From contig NZ_MLJO01000003.1 of NCBI RefSeq assembly GCF_001956915.1, forward strand, positions 310,001-374,000: a DNA stretch of 64,000 bases. Direction: 5' to 3'. The stretch is from Intrasporangium flavum (GTDB lineage Bacteria; Actinomycetota; Actinomycetes; Actinomycetales; Dermatophilaceae). The notes beneath the pieces were generated by a model that did no database searches, was not told the origin of the DNA, and saw only the letters and a list, made by a program, of their open reading frames with translations. Shown piece after piece: positions 16,229-27,355 of the stretch. The translations under genes were made by a program, and so were the position numbers. How positions within the stretch are numbered: the first letter of the stretch is position 1; every line of letters begins with the position of its first letter.

Positions 16229-17464
16229 ATGACGACGTGGCTCGACGTCCCCGCCGACCACCCCTTCGGCATCCACACCCTCCCGTACGGCGTCTTCAGC
16301 ACGGCCGACGACCCGGACCGCCGCGTCGGCGTGCGCATCGGCGACCTCGTGCTCGACGCCGGCAAGGTGGCGGCGATCGGCCGCGACGCCGGGTTCGTCG
16401 GCGAGGGCCCCGACCTCGCCACCGCCTGGCTGACGCCCAGCCTCAACGCCTTCCTCGCCCTCGGGCGTCCGGCGTGGACGGCGGCCCGGCAGTGGCTCAT
16501 CGAGGTCCTCTCCGACGACGTCCACCGCGACGGCGTCGCGCCCCACGTGCACCCGCTGGCCGACGTCACCCTGCACCTGCCGGTCGAGGTCGCCGACTAC
16601 GTCGACTTCTACGCCAGCGAGGACCACGCGTCCAACGTCGGGAAGGTCTTCCGCCCCGACAATGCGGCCCTCCCGCCGAACTGGAAGCACCTGCCGATCG
16701 GCTACCACGGGCGCTCGGGCACCGTCGTCGTCTCGGGCACCGACGTCGTGCGGCCCACCGGCCAGCGCAAGGGACCGAACGACCCGGCGCCGGTGTTCGG
16801 CCCGAGCACCCGCCTCGACATCGAGGCCGAGCTCGGCTACGTCGTCGGGGGCGCCACCGAGCTCGGCAGCCGGGTGTCGGTCGACGACGCCCCGGACCAC
16901 CTCTTCGGCGTCGTCCTGCTCAACGACTGGAGCGCCCGCGACCTGCAGGCCTGGGAGTACGTGCCGCTCGGCCCGTTCCTCGGCAAGTCGTTCGCGACCA
17001 CCGTGTCGGCCTGGGTCACCCCGCTCGAGGCGCTCGACGCCGCGCGGGTGCCACTGCCCGGCCAGTCCGACCCGGAGGTGCTGCCCTACCTTCGCGGCGA
17101 CGCCTTCGGCCTCGACGTGCACGTCGAGGTCGCCCTCAACGGCACCGTGGTCAGCCGGCCCGAGCACCGCGTCATGTACTGGTCGCCGGCCCAGATGCTC
17201 GCCCACCTCACCGTCAACGGCGCCTCGCTGCGCGACGGCGACCTCTTCGGCTCCGGCACGATCTCCGGGCCGGAGAAGGACACGCGCGGCTCGCTGCTCG
17301 AGCTGACGTGGAACGGCACCGACCCCCTGCACCTGCCCGACGGGTCGACGCGCGGATTCCTCGAGGACGGCGACACCGTGACGCTGACGGCCTGGGCCCC
17401 CGGACCCGACGGCGCCCGCATCGGCATCGCCGAGGCCACCGGCACGATCCGACCCGCCCGCTGA
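16229..17464 (+). CDS. fahA: Fumarylacetoacetase
   Basis: 411 residues from ATG 16229; GTG 16226 is an alternative, both served by AAGGAGA at 16214-16220. Typical elements: [79 protein letters not shown] and [16 protein letters not shown]. They give the Ca-binding Asp/Glu set and the catalytic His of the FAH hydrolase fold. It splits fumarylacetoacetate into fumarate and acetoacetate, the last tyrosine-catabolic step. It is followed by arcA after 37 bases. Confidence 0.95.
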   Translation: MTTWLDVPADHPFGIHTLPYGVFSTADDPDRRVGVRIGDLVLDAGKVAAIGRDAGFVGEGPDLATAWLTPSLNAFLALGRPAWTAARQWLIEVLSDDVHRDGVAPHVHPLADVTLHLPVEVADYVDFYASEDHASNVGKVFRPDNAALPPNWKHLPIGYHGRSGTVVVSGTDVVRPTGQRKGPNDPAPVFGPSTRLDIEAELGYVVGGATELGSRVSVDDAPDHLFGVVLLNDWSARDLQAWEYVPLGPFLGKSFATTVSAWVTPLEALDAARVPLPGQSDPEVLPYLRGDAFGLDVHVEVALNGTVVSRPEHRVMYWSPAQMLAHLTVNGASLRDGDLFGSGTISGPEKDTRGSLLELTWNGTDPLHLPDGSTRGFLEDGDTVTLTAWAPGPDGARIGIAEATGTIRPAR

Positions 17465-17501
17465 CCCACCGGCTCCCCTGACCCCCACCGGAAGGACCGA
17501 C

Positions 17502-18752
17502 ATGGCGCAGACCCCGACGACCCTCGGCGTCCACTCCGAGGTGGGCCGGCTGCGCGCCGTGCTGGTCTGCCGGCCCGGGCTGGCCCACCGCAGGCTGACC
17601 CCGAGCACCGCCGAGGACCTCCTCTTCGACGACGTCATGTGGGTCGAGAAGGCCCAGGCCGACCACGCCGACTTCGTCGCCCAGCTGCGCGGGCTCGGCG
17701 TCGAGGTCCTCGAGCTGCACGACGTGCTCGCCGAGACCCTCGCCATCCCGGCCGCCCGGCAGTGGCTGCTCGACCGCAAGATCGTCGCGAACACCGTCGG
17801 GCTCGGCCTCGTCGAGGGCACCCGCGCCTTCCTCGACTCGCTCGACCCGGCGCGCCTCGCCGAGCTGCTCATCGGGGGCCTCGCCATCGGCGACCTGCCC
17901 GGCGAGTTCCGCACGCCCTACGTCCGGCTCGCGCTCGAGCACGCCGGGGTCCGCGACTACCTCATGCCGCCGCTGCCGAACACCCTCTACACCCGCGACA
18001 CGACGTGCTGGCTCTACGGCGGCCTCACCCTCAACCCGCTCTACTACGCCGCCCGTCGCGAGGAGACGCTCCTCTACAAGGCCGTGTACACCTTCCACCC
18101 GCGCTGGTCGGGCTCGACGGTGTGGTGGGGCGACCCCGAGCAGGACTGGGGCCGTGCGACGCTCGAGGGCGGCGACGTCATGCCGGTCGGCAACGGCACC
18201 GTCCTCCTCGGCATGGGCGAGCGCACCTCGCGCCAGGCCGTGAGCCAGGTCGCTGCGGCCCTCTTCGCCCGCGGGGCCGCCGAGCACGTCGTCGTGGCCG
18301 CGCTGCCGAAGCTGCGCGCCGCCATGCACCTCGACACCGTCTTCACCTTCGCCGACCGCGACGTCGTGACGCTGTACCCGGCGATCATGGACCGCGTCCA
18401 CACCTTCAGCCTCCGCCCGACCGACGCCGCGCCGGGGATCGAGGTCACCGACGAAGGGGGCACGCCGTTCGTCGACGTCGTGGCCCGGGCGCTCGGCCTC
18501 GACCGCCTCCGCGTCATCGAGACCGGTGGCGACGAGTACGCCTCCGAGCGCCAGCAGTGGGACAGCGGCAACAACGCCGTGGCCGTCTCGCCGGGCGTCG
18601 TGTTCACCTACGACCGCAACACGACGACGAACGCCCTGCTGCGCCGCGCCGGGATCGAGGTCATCACCATCGTCGGCTCCGAGCTCGGGCGCGGCCGCGG
18701 CGGTGGGCACTGCATGACGTGCCCGATCGTGCGCGACCCCGTCGACTACTGA
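17502..18752 (+). CDS. arcA: Arginine deiminase
   Basis: 416 residues from ATG 17502 with GGAAGGA upstream. Diagnostic text: [72 protein letters not shown] and, near the C-terminus, [18 protein letters not shown] with the catalytic Cys. It converts arginine to citrulline and ammonia. No arcB (ornithine transcarbamylase) or arcC (carbamate kinase) is adjacent, so the classical ATP-yielding pathway is incomplete locally. Its position behind fah suggests an amino-acid catabolic transcription unit. Confidence 0.95.
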   Translation: MAQTPTTLGVHSEVGRLRAVLVCRPGLAHRRLTPSTAEDLLFDDVMWVEKAQADHADFVAQLRGLGVEVLELHDVLAETLAIPAARQWLLDRKIVANTVGLGLVEGTRAFLDSLDPARLAELLIGGLAIGDLPGEFRTPYVRLALEHAGVRDYLMPPLPNTLYTRDTTCWLYGGLTLNPLYYAARREETLLYKAVYTFHPRWSGSTVWWGDPEQDWGRATLEGGDVMPVGNGTVLLGMGERTSRQAVSQVAAALFARGAAEHVVVAALPKLRAAMHLDTVFTFADRDVVTLYPAIMDRVHTFSLRPTDAAPGIEVTDEGGTPFVDVVARALGLDRLRVIETGGDEYASERQQWDSGNNAVAVSPGVVFTYDRNTTTNALLRRAGIEVITIVGSELGRGRGGGHCMTCPIVRDPVDY

Positions 18753-18848
18753 CCCTCGCCGGCGACCGCCCCCGCGGCCCTCCCCGTCGACGCCGCGGCT
18801 CGGTTCCTCCGGACGCCGAACGTCCGGTTCCCGGTCTACGGTCGCGCC

Positions 18849-19697
18849 ATGAGCGATACGACAGGGAGGCCGGGACAGCCCGGCGGGGAGCACGTCGGGC
18901 AGGACCTGCACGGGTCACGCTTCGAGCGGACCGACCTGCAGGACAGCACCTTCCGGGCCGTCGACCTGCGCGGGTCGAGCTTCGAGAAGGTCCACCTCAC
19001 CGATGCCACCGTCCGGTTCAGCGAGCTGCGCCGGGTCGTCATGCGCGGCGTCGAGCTGGAGGACGTCGACATCACCGGCGAGCTGCTCAACGTGACGGTC
19101 AACGGCGTCGACGTCGTGCCGCTCGTCGAGGCCGAGCTCGACCGGCGCGACCCGGCCCGGCCGAAGATGCGCCCCACCGACCCGGACGGGTTCCGCGAGG
19201 CGTGGGACGTCGTCGAGCACCTCTGGGAGGGAACGGTCGAGCGGGCCCGCACGCTGCCACCGGAGCAGCTGCACGCGTCGGTCGGCGGCGAGTGGTCGTT
19301 CGTCGAGACGCTGCGCCACCTCGCCTTCGCGACCGACGCGTGGGTCGGTCGGGGCGTCCTCGGCGACCCGGCGCCGTGGCACCCGCTCGACCTGCCGTGG
19401 GACGACATGCCCACGACACCCGGCGTGCCCTGCGACCGGCAGGCCCGGCCCACCCTCGACGAGGCGCTGGAGCTGCGGCTCGGACGGATGGCCACGGTGC
19501 GCGAGGTCGTCGACCGCATCGACGAGCACGGCCTCGACCGGATGACGACGCCGGTCGACGCCCCCGGCTGGCCCCCGCCCGGACGCTCCTTCCAGGTGCG
19601 CGACTGCCTGCTCGTCGTGCTCAACGAGGAGTACCACCACCGGCTCTTCGCCGAGCGCGACCTCGCGGCCCTCGCCGCGTCCTCCGACGCCCCGTGA
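18849..19697 (+). CDS. Pentapeptide-repeat plus DinB-domain protein
   Basis: 282 residues from ATG 18849. Residues 18-85 are pentapeptide-like (HGSRFERTDLQDSTFRAVDL, GSSFEKVHLTDATVRFSEL), forming a right-handed beta-helix. Residues about 115-270 form a DinB/YfiT four-helix bundle with metal-ligand histidines in ETLRHLAFATDAW and NEEYHHRLFAERD. The DinB superfamily includes mycothiol- and bacillithiol-dependent transferases and maleylpyruvate isomerase. It ends 10 bases before a strong terminator and shares the strand with fah and arcA. A role as a thiol-dependent isomerase is possible but only inferred. Confidence 0.8.
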   Translation: MSDTTGRPGQPGGEHVGQDLHGSRFERTDLQDSTFRAVDLRGSSFEKVHLTDATVRFSELRRVVMRGVELEDVDITGELLNVTVNGVDVVPLVEAELDRRDPARPKMRPTDPDGFREAWDVVEHLWEGTVERARTLPPEQLHASVGGEWSFVETLRHLAFATDAWVGRGVLGDPAPWHPLDLPWDDMPTTPGVPCDRQARPTLDEALELRLGRMATVREVVDRIDEHGLDRMTTPVDAPGWPPPGRSFQVRDCLLVVLNEEYHHRLFAERDLAALAASSDAP

Positions 19698-19707
19698 CAT
19701 CCCTGAC

Positions 19708-19749
19708 ACACCAGCGCCCCCACCCGATCGGGTGGGGGCGCTGGTGTGC
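19708..19749. terminator. Strong bidirectional terminator
   Basis: A perfect 42-base palindrome centred on GATC at 19727-19730 (each arm 21 bases, core CAGCGCCCCCACCCG). It lies 10 bases after the DinB gene and 14 bases after the convergent MFS gene, so it can stop transcription from both sides. Confidence 0.85.
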
Positions 19750-19763
19750 GGCGTCAGGACGCG

Positions 19764-21341
19764 TCAGTGCAGGACGACCGGCGCGGCAGGCGCGTCGGCG
19801 TCGGCCTCGAGCGCGACCGGCTCCTCGTGCCGGCGGGGCAGGAACCACGCCGCGACGAGGGTCGCGGCGCAGAGGATCGCCGCGATGAGGAACGTCCGGC
19901 CGTAGACGTCGGCGAGCTCGCTGACCGCCTGGGCCATCCCCTGCGGGCCGAGCCGGTCCTTGATCGACGGGTCGAACTGGGCGCCGAGCACGGCCCCGGC
20001 CCGCGGCGAGCCGTTGAGGTAGTTGGTGAAGACGACCGAGATGACGGCGACCCCGATCGAGCTCGCGATCTGCTGGGTGATGTTGAGCAGCGTGGACCCG
20101 CGCGCCACCTGGTGGTGGGTCAGCGTCTTGAGCGCCGAGGTCATGATCGGCATCATCGTGCCGCCCATGCCGAGGCCCATGACGAACAGCACCGGGATGA
20201 TGAAGCCCCAGTAGCTCGTGTCGGGCCCGACCTGGGTCAGTGCGAACATGCCGGCGACGATGGCCACCAGACCGAACGGGACGATGCGCCCGACCGGGAA
20301 GCGGTCGGCGAGCGCCCCGGCGACCGGCATCGTCAGCATCGCGCCGATGCCCTGCGGCACCATGAGGTAGGCGGCGTGCAGGGGCGTCTCGGCCCGGACC
20401 TGCTGGAGGTACTGGGGCACGAGGAGCAGACCGCCGAAGAAGGCCGCGCCGAAGAGGAACATCGTGATCGTCGCGACGGTGAGGCGCCGGTTGGAGAAGA
20501 GGCGCAGGTCGAGCAACGGGTGCTGCGGGCGGAAGCTGTAGAGCACGAACGCGATGATCATGACGAGGCCGACGAGGCCGGGCACGAGGACCTTGGCCGA
20601 GGCGACGGTGCGCTCGCCGGGGATCGAGCTGACGCCGTAGAGGAAGAGCGCGAGGCCCGGCGACATGAGCAGCATGCCGATGACGTCGAAGGACTCGGAC
20701 GGCTCGGGCCGGTCGGACGGCAGCGCCCACATCGCGTAGCCGACGGCGACGATGCCGATCGGCACGTTGATGAGGAAGATCCAGTGCCACGAGTAGTTGT
20801 CGATGAGCCAGCCGCCGAGGATCGGGCCGAAGATCGGACCGAGGAGCATCGGGATGCCGAGCACCGCCATGAGCCGGCCCATCCGCTCGGGGCCGGCCGC
20901 ACGCGTCATGATCGTCATGCCGAGGGGCATGAGCATGCCGCCGCCCAGACCCTGCAGGACGCGGTAGGCGATGAGCACCTCGATCGACCCGGCGGCCGCG
21001 CAGAGCGCCGAGCCGGCCGTGAAGAGGATGACGGCCATGATGTAGAGCCGCTTGGTGCCGAACCGGTCGGCGGCCCAGCCGGTGAGCGGGATGACGGTGG
21101 CGAGCGCCAGCGTGTAGGCCGTGACGGTCCAGGCGACCGTGGAGTAGGCGAGCGGCTCGCCGCCCGGCTCGGCGAAGACGGTCTGGAACTTCGTCAGCGC
21201 GATGTTGACGACCGTGATGTCGAGGATCGACATGATCGCACCGAGCACGACGACGCCGGCGACCTTGAGGACCGCGGCGTCGAGCTTGTCGGGATGGCCG
21301 GGCGAGACGCCCGCCGGGGTCGGGGTGGTGGTTGAGGACAC
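19764..21341 (-). CDS. DHA2-family (EmrB/QacA) MFS drug exporter
   Basis: 525 residues from GTG 21341; upstream codons in the same frame are Arg/Pro-rich and unlikely to be translated. It has about 14 hydrophobic helices, motif A-type WAADRFGTKRLYIM, motif C-type GIPMLLGPIFGPILGGWLID and the DHA2 motif LDITVVNIALTKFQTVF near helix 1. Such proton-driven antiporters export lipophilic cations and antibiotics. No regulator gene is beside it; the neighbour at 21570 is an RDD protein on the same strand. Confidence 0.9.
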   Translation of the reverse strand: MSSTTTPTPAGVSPGHPDKLDAAVLKVAGVVVLGAIMSILDITVVNIALTKFQTVFAEPGGEPLAYSTVAWTVTAYTLALATVIPLTGWAADRFGTKRLYIMAVILFTAGSALCAAAGSIEVLIAYRVLQGLGGGMLMPLGMTIMTRAAGPERMGRLMAVLGIPMLLGPIFGPILGGWLIDNYSWHWIFLINVPIGIVAVGYAMWALPSDRPEPSESFDVIGMLLMSPGLALFLYGVSSIPGERTVASAKVLVPGLVGLVMIIAFVLYSFRPQHPLLDLRLFSNRRLTVATITMFLFGAAFFGGLLLVPQYLQQVRAETPLHAAYLMVPQGIGAMLTMPVAGALADRFPVGRIVPFGLVAIVAGMFALTQVGPDTSYWGFIIPVLFVMGLGMGGTMMPIMTSALKTLTHHQVARGSTLLNITQQIASSIGVAVISVVFTNYLNGSPRAGAVLGAQFDPSIKDRLGPQGMAQAVSELADVYGRTFLIAAILCAATLVAAWFLPRRHEEPVALEADADAPAAPVVLH

Positions 21342-21513
21342 AGCGGTGCTCCGGACTCGAGGTGGAGTGTGGGCACGGCGTCGGCGCCGTGGGGGCGGTG
21401 GTGACCGCGCGAACGACATTGTGCCCGCAACCACCGACAACGGGACAAACCGTTTTCGCCGACGGCGTGCGGGGCACGCCGGATGTACCGCCTGCCCGGC
21501 TGTGGGCCGCACG

Positions 21514-21552
21514 CGCGACGCGCCCCCACCGGGCCGGTGGGAGCGCGTCGCG
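21514..21552 (-). terminator. Hairpin terminator after the RDD gene
   Basis: CGCGACGCG (21514-21522) pairs with CGCGTCGCG (21544-21552), and the stem continues inward through CCCACCG/CGGTGGG with one mismatch. It starts 18 bases after the RDD-protein stop in the reading direction. Confidence 0.65.
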
Positions 21553-21569
21553 TTTGCGGGCGGGAGGCC

Positions 21570-22415
21570 TCAGCCCTGCCGGCGCGGCTGCTTGCCCTCG
21601 ACGACCTGGGTGCTCGCGACCTTGTCGTGCAGCGCCTGGCGCTTGTCGTCCCACAGCGGCCACAGGTAGTCGATGAGCGACAGGATGCTGACGAACTGGC
21701 CGGCGAGCGGCACGAGTCGCCGCATCACGGCGGTGCCGAGCGGGAGCGGTCCGGGCTCGCTCATGCGACGGACGCTGATGCCGAGCGCCATCTTGCCGGG
21801 CGTCTGGGCCGTGGTGGTCCAGAAGACGAGGCAGTAGGCGGAAACGACGAGCCACAGCACGATGCTGAACTGGAGCGTCGGGCCGAGGATCTCGCTCTGC
21901 ATCTGCTGCACGGCGGCCTGGTCGCCCCGCGCCGCCGCGTCGAACATGTCGCTGAACGAGCGCTGCAGGTTCGGGGTGGCGGCCCAGGCGATGGCGCCGC
22001 CCACGATCGCGAGGATGACCCCGTCGATGAGCCAGGCCGCGAATCGCTTGCCCCACGAGGCGAGCGGGACCCCGTCGGCGGTCGTCTTGACGTTGTACAT
22101 CCACTGCGCCCCACCCTGCGGAGCGCCCGGGTACTGGGGTGCCTGCTGGTACGGAGCCTGCTGGTACCCCTGCTGGCCCTGCCAGCCGCCCTGCGGCATC
22201 GGCGTCGTCGGCGTCGGGGCCCCGGGCTGCGTCGGGGCCGCGGCTCCCGTGGCGTCGGTGCCGGCGTCGGCGCCGTAGGGGCGACCGATCGTGCTCTGGG
22301 GGGCGGTCGGCGACTTCTTCGGCGCGGTGTGGTTGGTCCACGTGACCCCGTCCCAGTACCGGAGCATGTCGGGGTTGCTGGGGTCGTCGTACCACCCGGA
22401 GGGCTGCTGGCTCAT
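21570..22415 (-). CDS. DUF2510 / RDD-domain membrane protein
   Basis: 281 residues from ATG 22415. Residues 6-32 are a DUF2510 domain (GWYDDPSNPDMLRYWDGVTW), followed by a Gln/Pro/Gly-rich linker to about 105. The RDD domain starts with ASWGKRFAAWLIDGVILAIVG (Arg and Asp-Asp pattern) and ends in GKMALGISVRRMSEPGPLPLG, with about four membrane helices. Family members have been linked to ion transport, but the function is unsettled. Divergent from the amino-acid permease gene. Confidence 0.85.
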   Translation of the reverse strand: MSQQPSGWYDDPSNPDMLRYWDGVTWTNHTAPKKSPTAPQSTIGRPYGADAGTDATGAAAPTQPGAPTPTTPMPQGGWQGQQGYQQAPYQQAPQYPGAPQGGAQWMYNVKTTADGVPLASWGKRFAAWLIDGVILAIVGGAIAWAATPNLQRSFSDMFDAAARGDQAAVQQMQSEILGPTLQFSIVLWLVVSAYCLVFWTTTAQTPGKMALGISVRRMSEPGPLPLGTAVMRRLVPLAGQFVSILSLIDYLWPLWDDKRQALHDKVASTQVVEGKQPRRQG

Positions 22416-22516
22416 GGCTCAACTCTGCCACGCCGCAGGCCTCGCGCCGTGCTGCCGCGAGGACCGCGGCCGGACCGTGTCCTGCGCGCGGCGCCGGCCT
22501 GTCCTAGCGTGTCCGG

Positions 22517-24001
22517 ATGACCTCCGAGAACTCGGTCCTGCGCACCAAGCCCGTCGAGGACGTCCTGGCCCAGGCCGGTGGACCCGACGGCGAGAGCGGC
22601 TCCGGCACGTCGGACGCGGGACGCCTGCACCGGCGGCTCGGCGCCCGCGACCTCATGGGCTTCGGCATCGGGATCGTCATCGGCACCGGCATCTTCACGC
22701 TGACCGGCATCGAGGCCAAGAACCACGCCGGCCCGGGCATCGTCGTCTCCTTCGCGCTCGCGGGGCTCGTCAGCCTCCTCGCGGCGCTCTGCTACGCCGA
22801 GCTGGCCTCGGCCGTCCCGACGGCCGGCTCGGCCTACACGTACGCCTACGCGACGATCGGCGAGCTGTTCGCCTGGATCATCGGCTGGGACCTCATCCTC
22901 GAGTTCGCCCTCGGCGCAGCCGTGGTCGCCCGCGGGTGGTCCGGCTACCTCCAGGAGCTGTTCGACCTGCCGACGAGCCTCTTCGGCGAGAGCGCCCCGG
23001 TCAACGTCGGGGCCGTGGCGATCGTCGTGCTGCTCGGGGTCGTGGCCGTGCTCGGGATCCGCGAGAGCGCGCGACTGACCAACCTGCTCGTCGCGGTCAA
23101 GGTGCTGGTGTGCGTCTTCGTCGTCGTCGTGGGCGCCTTCTTCGTCAAGGCGGCCAACCTCACGCCGTTCATCCCGGCGCCGCAGCCGGTCCCGACCGGC
23201 ACCTCCGGCCTGCAGCAGCCGTTGAGCCAGGCGCTCTTCGGCATCGAGCCCACGGCCTTCGGCATGGCGGGGGTCCTCACGGCGGCGGCGGTCGTCTTCT
23301 TCGCCTACACCGGGTTCGAGGCTGTGGCCAACCTCGGCGAGGAGACCCGTCGACCGGCGCGCGACCTGCCCCTCGGGCTGCTCGGCACCCTCGGCATCTG
23401 CACCCTGCTCTACGTCGCCGTGTCGTTCGTCATCACCGGCATGGTCCCCTACCGCACGCTCAACGAGGGGGCGCCGATCGCCAGCGCGTTCGGGGCGGTC
23501 GGGGCCGGCTGGGCGGCCTCGCTCATCTCGGTGGCGGCGGTCGCCGGGCTCACGTCCGTCATCCTCGTCGACATCGTCGCCATGGGGCGCATCGGGTTCT
23601 CGATGGGCCGTGACGGCCTCATCCCGCGATCGGTCGCCGCGGTCCACCCGCGGTGGGGCACGCCGTGGAAGATCACGATCGGCACGGTCGTGCTCATCGG
23701 GCTGCTCGCCGGGTTCCTGCCGCTCAAGGTGCTCGCCGACCTCGTCAGCATCGGCACGCTCTTCGCGTTCGTCGTCGTGTCGGTGGCGGTACCGATCCTG
23801 CGACGCACGAAGCCGCAGCTGCGGCGCCCCTTCCGGGTACCCCTGTCGCCGCTCGTGCCCGCCCTGTCGGCGCTGGCGTGCGTCTACCTCATGACGAACC
23901 TGTCGGTCGAGACCTGGCTGCGCTTCCTGGCCTGGATGCTGCTCGGGTTCCTCGTCTACTTCCTCTACGGACGCCGGCACGCCCGGCTCAACCGAGGCTG
24001 A
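22517..24001 (+). CDS. APC-superfamily amino-acid permease (cationic amino-acid transporter type)
   Basis: 494 residues from ATG 22517. About 12 membrane helices begin after a 45-residue cytoplasmic N-terminus ending in RRLGARDLMGFGIGIVIGTGIF, the unwound helix-1 GxG substrate motif. Further text: LCYAELASAVPTAGSAYTYAY, FFAYTGFEAVANLGEETRRPARD and VAMGRIGFSMGRDGLIPR. It matches the CAT/YfnA branch, which imports arginine, lysine or other amino acids. Given arcA and tyrosine genes nearby, arginine or aromatic amino acids are candidates, but this is inference. Confidence 0.9.
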   Translation: MTSENSVLRTKPVEDVLAQAGGPDGESGSGTSDAGRLHRRLGARDLMGFGIGIVIGTGIFTLTGIEAKNHAGPGIVVSFALAGLVSLLAALCYAELASAVPTAGSAYTYAYATIGELFAWIIGWDLILEFALGAAVVARGWSGYLQELFDLPTSLFGESAPVNVGAVAIVVLLGVVAVLGIRESARLTNLLVAVKVLVCVFVVVVGAFFVKAANLTPFIPAPQPVPTGTSGLQQPLSQALFGIEPTAFGMAGVLTAAAVVFFAYTGFEAVANLGEETRRPARDLPLGLLGTLGICTLLYVAVSFVITGMVPYRTLNEGAPIASAFGAVGAGWAASLISVAAVAGLTSVILVDIVAMGRIGFSMGRDGLIPRSVAAVHPRWGTPWKITIGTVVLIGLLAGFLPLKVLADLVSIGTLFAFVVVSVAVPILRRTKPQLRRPFRVPLSPLVPALSALACVYLMTNLSVETWLRFLAWMLLGFLVYFLYGRRHARLNRG

Positions 24002-24011
24002 GCCGGGCGTG
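23978..24011 (+). terminator. Terminator hairpin overlapping the permease stop codon
   Basis: CACGCCCGGCTCA (23978-23990) pairs with TGAGCCGGGCGTG (23999-24011); the TGA stop is the first part of the right arm. Beyond it, the 9-base unit GCCGGGCGT is repeated three times (24002-24028). Confidence 0.6.
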
Positions 24012-24061
24012 CCGGGCGTGCCGGGCGTGCGGGTCCTGAGCGTCGCGCTGGGGCGAGGACC

Positions 24062-25937
<1,876 letters not shown>

Positions 25938-25941
<4 letters not shown>

Positions 25942-27296
25942 CGCCCGACCCGACGCCCGACCAGACGCCCGACCCCGCCCTCGTCACCACGCCCGACCTC
26001 ACGACGCCGCTGCCGGCCGTGCGGCTCACCCACCCCGAGTGGACCCGCGCGGCCACGGTCTACCAGGTCAACCAGCGCAACCTGACGCCCGAGGGCACCT
26101 TCCGCGCCGCCGAGGCGCACCTGCCCCGCATCCGCGACCTCGGCATCGACGTCGTGTGGATCATGCCGGTCAACCCGATCGGCGAGGTCAACCGCAAGGG
26201 CCCGCTCGGCAGCCCCTACGCCGTGCGCGACTACCTCGCGGTCAACCCGGAGTTCGGCACCCTCGCGGACCTGCGCCACTTCGTCGACACCGCCCACGAC
26301 CTCGGCCTCAAGGTGATCCTCGACTGGGTGGCCAACCACACCGCCTGGGACAACCCCCTCGCCGAGGACCACCCCGAGTGGTACGCCCGCGACTGGAAGG
26401 GCGACTTCCGCCCCACCCCGTGGTGGGACTGGGAGGACATCATCGACCTCGACTACGACCAGCCCGGCCTGCGGCGGTACATGGCCGACGCCATGGCCTA
26501 CTGGGTGCGCGAGGCCGACGTCGACGGGTTCCGTTGCGACGTCGCGGGATTCGTGCCGCTCGACTTCTGGGAGGGCGTGCGCGCCGAGCTGGACGCCATC
26601 AAGCCCGTGTTCATGCTCGCCGAGTGGGAGTCGCGCGACCTGCACACCCGCGCCTTCGACATGACCTACGCGTGGAGCTGGAACGAGACGATGCACCGCA
26701 TCGCGATGGGCAAGGCCGACGTCGAGGCCCTCAAGGTGTACTACGCGTGGAACGACCGCTTCTACCCGCGCGACGCCTACCGCATGACGTTCGTCAGCAA
26801 CCACGACAAGAACGCGTGGGAGGGCACCGAGTACGAGCAGTTCGGCGACGCCCTCGAGGCCGCCATCGTGCTGTCGGTCGTCGGCGAGGGCGTGCCCCTC
26901 GTCTACAACGGGCAGGAGGCCGGCAGCGACAAGCGTCTCGCCTTCTTCGACAAGGACCTCATCGAGTGGCGCGAGGACCCGCAGGGCGAGCTCTACCGCA
27001 CCCTCTTCGCCCTGAAGAAGGCGCACCGGGCGCTGTGGAACGGCGCGTGGGGCGGGCGGATGGTGCGCGTGCCGAACAGCGACGAGGCGTCGGTCATCGC
27101 CTTCGTCCGCGAGGCCGAGGGCGACCGCGTCTTCGCCGCCTTCAACCTCTCCCCCACCGAGGCCACGGTGACCCTCGGCGAGGGCCCGCAGGCCGGCTCG
27201 TGGGCCGACGCCTTCGACGGGACGCCGGTGGCGCTGTCCGTCGGCGACACCCTGACGCTCCCGGCGTGGGGCCACCGGGTGCTCGTCGGCGCCTGA
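25938..27296 (+). CDS. GH13 alpha-amylase family glycosidase
   Basis: 452 residues from GTG 25938. The (beta/alpha)8 barrel shows the family regions: VKVILDWVANHT-like LKVILDWVANH, DVDGFRCDVAGFVP with nucleophile Asp201, FMLAEWES with acid/base Glu229, and FVSNHDKN with transition-state Asp290. A C-terminal beta domain ends in LTLPAWGHRVLVG. There is no signal peptide, so it acts inside the cell on maltooligosaccharides, trehalose or similar alpha-glucosides; exact activity cannot be read. Translational coupling to the AsnC gene is odd for a sugar enzyme. The N-terminus is a Pro/Asp/Thr-rich stretch repeating PDPTPDQTPDP. Confidence 0.88.
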
Positions 27297-27301
27297 ACGC
27301 A

Positions 27302-27339
27302 CGAGGGCTCCCCACGACATCGGTCGTGGGGAGCCCTCG
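27302..27339. terminator. Bidirectional terminator between the GH13 and nucleotidase genes
   Basis: CGAGGGCTCCCCACGAC (27302-27318) pairs perfectly with its complement at 27323-27339 around a four-base loop. The two flanking genes converge on it. Confidence 0.85.
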
Positions 27340-27355
27340 CCGCGTGGGCGGCCCG

